Of a stretch of 11,672 bases of DNA, positions 6,403 to 11,672 are shown one piece after another; within the stretch, counting starts at the first letter, position 1, and each line of letters starts with the position of its first letter. The translations under genes were made by a program, and so were the position numbers. This stretch comes from Clostridiales bacterium UBA1774 (GTDB lineage: Bacteria; Bacillota; Clostridia; Oscillospirales; Oscillospiraceae). The stretch spans positions 1 through 11,672 of the forward strand of contig DCGQ01000030.1 in NCBI GenBank assembly GCA_002314635.1. Direction: 5' to 3'. Under the pieces are notes generated by a model. It was not told where the DNA came from, did no database searches, and was given only the letters and a program-made list of their open reading frames with translations.

Positions 6403-7236
6403 ATGGAAAACGAAAGGGAATGCAGCAGCAAGGATACGGAAATAGAGATAGACAATGTGAATGTTGTGGGCGAAGTCATAGAAGCGGAATCGGCCGTTCC
6501 CGGTGCGGTTTCGGAAGAAGCACGCACGACCGCTGCCGACATGGCAAAACGGATTGCCTGCGGCAATACGCATACGGTGGGATTGCGCCATGACGGCACG
6601 GTAATTGCCGTGGGAAGCAATCAAATCGGGCAATGCAATGTAGAAAAGTGGACGGATATCGCTGCCGTAAGCTGCGGCGACTGGTTTACGGTGGGCGTCC
6701 GACAGGACGGAACCGCTGCTGCGGTGGGCGATAATGAATACGGACAGTGCAGCGTAGGCAAGTGGCGGGAAATCTCGTCCCTGGTCTGCGGCAGTATGCA
6801 TACGATATGTCTGCATACGGACGGAACGGTTTCCGCATCGGGCAGAACAGAGGAAGGTCAGTGCAATGTCAGCGCATGGCGTCGGATCACTTCCGTTGCC
6901 TGCGGCGATTCGCACACGGTAGGTCTGCACCGGGATGGGACGGTGACAGCGGTCGGCAGCAATGAGTCCGGCCAATGCGATGTTGACGGGTGGCGGGATA
7001 TCGTTGCCGCTGCCTGCGGAGAAACGCATACCGTAGGTCTGCGCCGGGACGGGACGGTTATAGCCGTGGGCGGGAATACGGAAGGCCAGTGCAGCGTCAG
7101 CGAGTGGAAAAACATCGTAGCCGTCGCCTGCGGATCTTTCCATACCGTGGGACTGCGGCAGGACGGCACGGTTCTTGCCACGGGCGATAATGATGAGTAT
7201 GGTCAGTGCAAAGTAAAGAACTGGAAGCTGTTTTGA
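6403..7236 (+). CDS. RCC1-like repeat protein (six 38-residue repeats)
   Basis: From the ATG at 6403 the product is 277 residues. After about 50 acidic, probably flexible residues come six near-identical repeats of 38 residues with the pattern 'aCG..HTVGLr.DGTV.AVG.N..GQC.V..W..I'. Each holds two cysteines: C53, C91, C129, C167, C205 and C243 in the 'CG' position, and C78, C116, C154, C192, C230 and C269 in the 'GQC' position. This is the bacterial short form of the RCC1 repeat and should fold as a six-bladed propeller used for binding. There is no signal peptide or anchor, so it is cytoplasmic. I chose 6403 over an in-frame ATG at 6346 because AAGGAG lies at 6387-6392 with a 10-nt spacer, and because the leader resembles that of the zinc-ribbon gene. 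It follows the SPASM gene after 78 nt. Its partner is unknown. Confidence 0.85.
   Translation: MENERECSSKDTEIEIDNVNVVGEVIEAESAVPGAVSEEARTTAADMAKRIACGNTHTVGLRHDGTVIAVGSNQIGQCNVEKWTDIAAVSCGDWFTVGVRQDGTAAAVGDNEYGQCSVGKWREISSLVCGSMHTICLHTDGTVSASGRTEEGQCNVSAWRRITSVACGDSHTVGLHRDGTVTAVGSNESGQCDVDGWRDIVAAACGETHTVGLRRDGTVIAVGGNTEGQCSVSEWKNIVAVACGSFHTVGLRQDGTVLATGDNDEYGQCKVKNWKLF
6553..7233 (+). repeat. Six tandem 114-bp coding repeats (RCC1-like)
   Basis: The DNA repeats with a period of 114 nt, in frame, matching the 38-residue protein repeats. The last unit has one extra codon (EYGQC preceded by an added residue). Codons for conserved HTVGL and DGTV positions vary, so this is an old array kept by selection rather than a fresh duplication. 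Confidence 0.8.
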
Positions 7237-7321
7237 GCCTCGTGCCGCAGAGAACCTGCGATACGGAATATCCGCAAAACGCACGCTGCAAACTGCACCA
7301 ATAATATGAGGAGGGAGACCT

Positions 7322-8386
7322 ATGGACTGGTCTGCGATCATTGCGGTTGTATTGGTAACGACTGTAACATCCGTCCTTCTGCTTGTGTTCTCCAAAATGG
7401 AAGAACGGAAAAAACGCATACTGCAGAATTTTTTTCTTGACGAATTTGAAAATAACCCGCTTCTGCTGGAAGATCACGAACCGACCGAGTTCGAGACCAG
7501 AGAAGTACAGTCGGATTTCTTTTTCAGGCTCCGCGAGTGGAATCCGAGAGCGCAAATCCAGTGCGACTACTACATAGACCAGTTTGACCGGGAATACATC
7601 CGCTATTCCATGGATTTTCCGGACATGGATCTGTCCGTAGCCGAAAGCATTCAGAATATGGGCAAAAATGTCCGGCCGCCAGAGGAACTGCTGCGGTATT
7701 TTCTGGGCGCAGGACCGTGTACCGGTGAGGAAGAAGCGCTGCTGAGCGATTTTCTGGGTAAACTCAGCTTCCGCGAAGCCGGGCAGAACCGATATGTCTG
7801 TCAATACCTTGTAATGCAGCCTATGCCTTCGACGGAGGCGCTGGAGGAGCTGGTTCCGGATGCAGACATGTTTCTGCGGCGCGGCTTTTCTCACAGCACA
7901 AACACAATTTTTGGCTGCATTCTGCTTCTGCTCACAGCTGCGGCCTTCGCAGGCTACACCACGATGCTCTTGAACACCTTCTCGGCCTCCGGACTGCTGT
8001 CTGGCATTTGCTATGTGCTTCTGGCCGCAGCTTTCCTGTTTCTCGGCAGGGGTATGTTCTGCCTGCACAAGCCGTGGCGGAATCTGTGGCATATTATTCC
8101 CGGTACGCTGCTGTTTGGCGGTATTGTGGTATTTTCGGATCTTATGTGGAGCTATCTGAACTTCTATGGCTATCTGCTCCTGAACGGCGGTCTGTCGAAG
8201 GTGGATACCTTCGCTCATTTTGCCGGCGTTTGTCTGCGGAGGGGTTATTGCATCGGCATACCGGGTTATATTCTGATCACCCTTGCCTTTGCGGGCATTC
8301 AGATCGGGAACCTGCTGTGGGTGAAGAAACGGCATGGTACGCCGAATTTCAGTTTTTTTCGGGAAGGAAAAGGTAAGCTTCTGTGA
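7322..8386 (+). CDS. Membrane protein of unknown function, five predicted TM segments
   Basis: I do not recognise a family. The 354-residue protein opens with a hydrophobic helix (about 5-23) followed by KMEERKKR, giving a cytoplasmic positive face. A soluble region follows (about 32-190) that is rich in aromatic and acidic residues and carries several FF, YY and RY pairs. Four further membrane segments lie at about 196-216, 224-242, 258-285 and 311-334, and the tail is basic (KKRHG...). GAGGAGG at 7308-7314 lies 7 nt before the ATG. The last four bases overlap the GTG start of the phosphoesterase gene, so the two are probably produced together and may work together at the membrane. The gap of 85 nt before it (7237-7321) shows no clear promoter or terminator. 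Confidence 0.75.
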   Translation: MDWSAIIAVVLVTTVTSVLLLVFSKMEERKKRILQNFFLDEFENNPLLLEDHEPTEFETREVQSDFFFRLREWNPRAQIQCDYYIDQFDREYIRYSMDFPDMDLSVAESIQNMGKNVRPPEELLRYFLGAGPCTGEEEALLSDFLGKLSFREAGQNRYVCQYLVMQPMPSTEALEELVPDADMFLRRGFSHSTNTIFGCILLLLTAAAFAGYTTMLLNTFSASGLLSGICYVLLAAAFLFLGRGMFCLHKPWRNLWHIIPGTLLFGGIVVFSDLMWSYLNFYGYLLLNGGLSKVDTFAHFAGVCLRRGYCIGIPGYILITLAFAGIQIGNLLWVKKRHGTPNFSFFREGKGKLL

Positions 8387-9135
8387 TTCGGATAACGGGT
8401 GATACACACGGGCGTGAGGACAAAATGGCCCGCTTTCTGGATGCGCTGCAGCCGGGGGATACGGGGATTGTTCTCGGGGATTTCGGCTTTCTGTATCGGG
8501 ACAGCGCAGAGGAAAACCGCTATCTGGACGAGCTGTCGGATGCCTGCGGCGCAAAGGGCGCGGAGCTGGCCTTTCTTCTGGGCAATCACGAGAATTTCGA
8601 TGTCTATGACTCCGACCGTTTCCCGGTTTCGGAACGGTACGGCGGCAGAATAAAGTCCGTCCGGGAACATGTGCTGTGTCTGCAGCATGGGGAGATTTAC
8701 ACGCTGGAGGGCAGAACCTATTGCGTTTTCGGCGGCGGGCACTCTCTGGACAAGACACAGCGTCTTCTGAACGAACACGCGGACGGGGTTTGCAGATGGT
8801 GGCCGCAGGAAATGCCCACTGAACGGGATTACCGAAATGCGGAACAAAACCTGCTGGCACACGGAAACCGGGTGGATTATTTTCTCACCCATTCCTGCCC
8901 GCTGGGTCTGATGGAGCGGCTGCGGCTGCAATGCGGGAGACAGCAAAGCATCAAGGACGACCCGGAAGAGCTGCCGCTGCAGCTGAAGCTGGAGGAATAC
9001 GCCTGCGGGAATGATTTCCGAGTTTGGTATTTCGGACATTTCCATGTGGATGTGACACTGGGCAACTTTTTCAGCAGCTACGGCGCCGGAAAAACATTCC
9101 ACGGGCTGCTGGACGATATCGTTACTGCGGAATAA
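8383..9135 (+). CDS. Calcineurin-like metallophosphoesterase
   Basis: The 250-residue protein carries the full set of metal-binding motifs of this family in order: GDTHG (D7, H9), LGDFG (D33), GNHEN (N68, H69), a histidine in LTHSC (H170), and GHFH (H219, H221). It should therefore be an active two-metal phosphoesterase. The substrate cannot be read from sequence: phosphoprotein, nucleotide or nucleic acid are all possible. It is cytoplasmic, with no signal peptide. The start is GTG, overlapping the stop of the membrane gene (GTGA). AAAAGG at 8368-8373 and the core motif beginning six residues in support this start. It is the last gene of the plus-strand series and is followed by the terminator at 9183-9217. 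Confidence 0.9.
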   Translation: MIRITGDTHGREDKMARFLDALQPGDTGIVLGDFGFLYRDSAEENRYLDELSDACGAKGAELAFLLGNHENFDVYDSDRFPVSERYGGRIKSVREHVLCLQHGEIYTLEGRTYCVFGGGHSLDKTQRLLNEHADGVCRWWPQEMPTERDYRNAEQNLLAHGNRVDYFLTHSCPLGLMERLRLQCGRQQSIKDDPEELPLQLKLEEYACGNDFRVWYFGHFHVDVTLGNFFSSYGAGKTFHGLLDDIVTAE

Positions 9136-9182
9136 TGTACGACTGCTCCGGAAGGCGTAAAGAATCGGTACATCATATGTAA

Positions 9183-9217
9183 AAAACTGGGCTCGGATTT
9201 TTTCCGAACCCAGTTTT
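9183..9217. terminator. Bidirectional rho-independent terminator
   Basis: A 15-bp stem pairs 9183-9197 with 9203-9217 around a TTTTT loop. On the plus strand there is one C-A mismatch and a TTTT tail. On the minus strand that position becomes a G-U pair and the stem is followed by TTTTTT, so the hairpin is stronger in that direction. It lies between the convergent phosphoesterase and ABC-F genes and serves both. Confidence 0.88.
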
Positions 9218-9265
9218 CTCTTGCGGGGACTATTATTACAGCCCTCTTTCTCATGGCAAAACACA

Positions 9266-10861
9266 TTATTTCACATCATCGTGGATGTTCATATACTCGT
9301 TGTAGGTGCAGATGCGGTCGATCACACCGTCCTCCGTGATCTCAATGATCCGGTTGGCAATGGTCTCGGTCATCTGGTGGTCATGGGTGGTGAAAATGAT
9401 GTTGTGCTTGAAGGCTTGCAGACCGTTATTCAGGGCGGCAATGCTTTCCAAATCCAGATGGTTGGTAGGCTGATCCAGCAACAGGAAGTTTGCGCCGGAA
9501 AGCATCATTTTGCTGAGCATACACCGTACCTTTTCGCCGCCGGACAGCACGCTGACATTCTTGTTCACATCATCCCCGGAGAACAGCATACGCCCAAGGA
9601 AGGTGCGGAGATAGCTTTCCCGCTTGTCCTCGGAGAACTGGCGCATCCAGTCGATCAGATCACAGTCGCTGCCGTCAAACAGGCTGTTGTGATCCTTGGG
9701 GAAGTAGCTGGGCTGGATGCTGGCACCCCATTTGACGCTGCCGCTGTCCGGCTCCTCCTCACCCATGAGGATCTTGTAGAGCATGGTGACGGCAAGTTCG
9801 TTTTTACCGATCAGCGCGATCCGGTCATCCTTGCCCACGATAAAGCTGACGTTGTTCAGCAGCCGGACCCCGTCCACGCTTTTGCTGACCTGGGTGACAA
9901 ACAGGCGATCCTTGCCCGGTTCCCGCTCGGCCTTGAAGCCTACCCACGGGTAGCGCCGCCCGGAGGCGGGCAGCTCTTCCACGCTGATCTTTTCCAGCAG
10001 CTTTCTGCGGGAGGTGGCCTGTCTGGACTTGGATTTGTTGGCGGAGAAGCGTGCAATGAAGTTTTGCAGCTCCTGAATCTTCTGCTCCGCCTTCTTATTC
10101 TGATCGCGGATCAGCTTCTGGATCAGCTGACTGGACTCATACCAGAAATCGTAGTTGCCCACATAAATCTTGATCTTTCCGTAGTCGATATCCACGATGT
10201 GGGTGCACACATTGTTCAGAAAATAGCGGTCATGGCTGACCACCAGAACGGTGCCCTCATAGTCCATGAGGAAGTCCTCCAGCCAGACAACGCTGTTCAG
10301 GTCAAGGTTATTGGTCGGCTCGTCCAGAAGGATCACGTCCGGATGACCGAAAAGCGCCTGCGCCAGCAGCACCTTTACCTTGAGCCGGGGGTCCAGCTCC
10401 GCCATCATCGTGCCGTGGAAGGCCACATCCACGCCCAGACCCTGCAGAATGCGCCCTGCTTCGCTTTCGGCTTCCCAGCCGCCCAGCTCCGCAAATTCCT
10501 CCTCCAGCTCCGAGGCCTTAAGCCCGTCCTCATCACTGAAATCCGGCTTTTCATAGATGGCCTCCCGCTCCTTGCCGCATTCGTACAGCCGGGGGTTGCC
10601 CATGATCACAGCGTCGGTGACGGTGTAGGCGTCGTACAGATACTGGTTCTGCTTCAATACCGACATGCGCTTTCTGGGCGCAAGCGTTACGCTGCCCGTG
10701 GAAGGCTCCAGCTCGCCGGACAGAATTTTGAGGAAGGTGGATTTCCCGGCACCGTTGGCACCGATGATTCCGTAACAGTTTCCGGCGGTGAACTGCAGAT
10801 CTGCCTTGGAAAACAGAACGGAGGAACCGAATTGCATGGAAAGATCGTTTACTGTCAGCAT
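9266..10861 (-). CDS. ABC-F family ATPase, YbiT-like
   Basis: The 531-residue protein has two nucleotide-binding domains and no membrane part, as in ABC-F proteins, which act on the ribosome. Domain 1 has Walker A GANGAGKST (34-42) and Walker B VILLDEPTNNLD, but its signature reads AELDPRLKVKVLLAQ instead of LSGGQ, as is typical of the YbiT branch. A charged linker (IRDQNKKAEQKIQELQNF) follows. Domain 2 has a normal LSGGEK signature and LLLDQPTNHLD, but its P-loop reads GKNELAVTM, a degenerate form I recall from YbiT-like Firmicute proteins. The start at 10861 is chosen over an in-frame upstream ATG at 10966 because AGGAGA lies just before it and MLTVNDLSMQFG is the family's normal N-terminus. 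Known roles in the family are translation factor or antibiotic protection; no resistance role is indicated here. Confidence 0.92.
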   Translation of the reverse strand: MLTVNDLSMQFGSSVLFSKADLQFTAGNCYGIIGANGAGKSTFLKILSGELEPSTGSVTLAPRKRMSVLKQNQYLYDAYTVTDAVIMGNPRLYECGKEREAIYEKPDFSDEDGLKASELEEEFAELGGWEAESEAGRILQGLGVDVAFHGTMMAELDPRLKVKVLLAQALFGHPDVILLDEPTNNLDLNSVVWLEDFLMDYEGTVLVVSHDRYFLNNVCTHIVDIDYGKIKIYVGNYDFWYESSQLIQKLIRDQNKKAEQKIQELQNFIARFSANKSKSRQATSRRKLLEKISVEELPASGRRYPWVGFKAEREPGKDRLFVTQVSKSVDGVRLLNNVSFIVGKDDRIALIGKNELAVTMLYKILMGEEEPDSGSVKWGASIQPSYFPKDHNSLFDGSDCDLIDWMRQFSEDKRESYLRTFLGRMLFSGDDVNKNVSVLSGGEKVRCMLSKMMLSGANFLLLDQPTNHLDLESIAALNNGLQAFKHNIIFTTHDHQMTETIANRIIEITEDGVIDRICTYNEYMNIHDDVK

Positions 10862-10946
10862 GTTTTCTCCTGTAGCATCATATTTTTCATCCAACCGGAT
10901 GACGGGAAATCTGTTCCGCGTGCCGGAGGATCCTGAGGGAGCGATA

Positions 10947-11672
10947 TCAGCGGAAGCTGTCGTCAAAAGCCTTTACGACCAGCGGGTCGAAGTGAGTACC
11001 GGATTCGAAGCGCAGAATCTCCAGCGCCTCCGGGGAAGGCGTGGGCCCCTTGTAGCAGCGCTGGGAGGTGATGGCGTCATAGCAATCAGCAACCGCTACG
11101 ATACGCGCCGACAGGGGAATGGCCTCACCGGAAAGACCGGTGGGATAACCGGTGCCGTCCCACCGCTCATGGTGGTACAGCGCGATTTCCGCTGCCATGT
11201 GGATATAGCTTTCGGATTCCAGACCGGTCATGGTGGCCCGGATGATCTTTTCGCCGTTGACGGTGTGCAGCTTCATTTCGTCAAACTCGTCCGGATCCAG
11301 CTTGCCGGGTTTCAGTAAAATCGCGTCCCGGATGGAGATCTTGCCGATGTCATGCATGGGAGCGGACAGCACAAGGGTCTGGATATACTCATCGGTCAGG
11401 ATATCCGCATACCGGCCGGACTGCTGCAGCGTTTCGGCAATGATCCGGGTGTATTCGCTGACCCGGCGGATATGGTCGCCGGTTTCCAGACTTCTGGCTT
11501 CCACAATGCTTGCCATGGAGGCGAAAATGGTGCGCTGGATGTAGGACAGATGCTCGGTCGTTTCCCGGACGGCCTGTTCCAGACCCAGACGGTAGTTGTA
11601 TGTCGTGGTGATGTCGTGAATCTCCACGCTTTTTCCCAGCTGCTCGGATTTGTAGGAGATGCTGTTCACATT
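10947..11672 (-). CDS. HD-GYP domain phosphodiesterase, C-terminal part (5' end off the right edge)
   Basis: The frame stays open to the window edge; a GTG at 11669 is internal or a chance codon, not a supported start. The HD-GYP domain spans most of what is visible: EARSLETGDHIRRV, then the HD pair in SAPMHDIGKI, KLHT, the double histidine and GYP motif in HHERWDGTGYP, and VADCYDAI with its conserved Asp. These are the metal ligands and signature of cyclic di-GMP phosphodiesterases. The start of the visible part (LEQAVRETTEHLSYIQRTIF) is a helical linker like those joining a receiver or PAS domain to HD-GYP, so a sensory domain probably lies outside the window. The usual RPY after the last motif is replaced (SQRCYKGP). 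It is upstream of the ABC-F gene on the same strand with 85 nt between them. Confidence 0.9.
   Translation of the reverse strand, partial: NVNSISYKSEQLGKSVEIHDITTTYNYRLGLEQAVRETTEHLSYIQRTIFASMASIVEARSLETGDHIRRVSEYTRIIAETLQQSGRYADILTDEYIQTLVLSAPMHDIGKISIRDAILLKPGKLDPDEFDEMKLHTVNGEKIIRATMTGLESESYIHMAAEIALYHHERWDGTGYPTGLSGEAIPLSARIVAVADCYDAITSQRCYKGPTPSPEALEILRFESGTHFDPLVVKAFDDSFR

Noticed and set aside
7097..8860. 587-codon minus-strand open frame
   Set aside because: Spans parts of three well-supported plus-strand genes and has composition typical of a shadow frame.
9221..10936. 571-codon plus-strand open frame over the ABC-F gene
   Set aside because: Antisense to a clear ABC-F protein with Walker motifs; no ribosome binding site or domain of its own.

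Overview
The window looks like an accessory region of a GC-rich Firmicute, most likely a gut Clostridia of the Oscillospiraceae/Ruminococcaceae type. The reasons are codons that mostly end in G or C, strong AGGAGG-type ribosome binding sites, clostridial-style short RCC1 repeats and a YbiT-like ABC-F protein. This placement is inferred from style only; there is no rRNA or other marker gene.

Layout. Positions 1-377 (minus) hold the N-terminal part of an Hsp70/actin-like ATPase that leaves the window on the left. A short AT-richer gap (378-594) carries two well-formed, back-to-back sigma-70-type promoters. From 595 to 9135 ten genes run on the plus strand. The first five are packed with overlaps or gaps of at most 12 nt: a SUKH (SMI1/KNR4) immunity-like protein, a small HNH/Endo VII nuclease with a GHH signature, a VirD4/TraD-like P-loop ATPase, a second protein that looks like a catalytically dead paralogue of that ATPase, and a small membrane protein with repeated NPF/NPY motifs in its tail. 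After gaps of 48-85 nt come a triple zinc-ribbon protein, a radical SAM/SPASM protein, a six-repeat RCC1-like protein with two cysteines per repeat, a five-TM membrane protein, and a calcineurin-like phosphoesterase that overlaps the membrane gene. A symmetrical hairpin (9183-9217) with U-runs on both sides closes this strand and also ends the convergent genes on the right.

The right end is ordinary chromosome: an ABC-F ATPase (9266-10861, minus) and, upstream of it, the C-terminal part of an HD-GYP phosphodiesterase that leaves the window on the right.

Interpretation. The tight five-gene block, with a divergent Hsp70-like gene, reads as one functional unit: a nuclease effector with its immunity protein, a substrate-pumping motor made of an active and an inactive subunit, and a membrane anchor. 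It could be a minimal toxin-export device built on a type IV coupling-protein motor, or an intracellular defence complex of a nuclease with a HerA/VirD4-type ATPase. I do not recognise this exact combination as a described system; whether it is new needs a search I cannot run. The link of the zinc-ribbon, SPASM and RCC1 genes to the core is by neighbourhood only.
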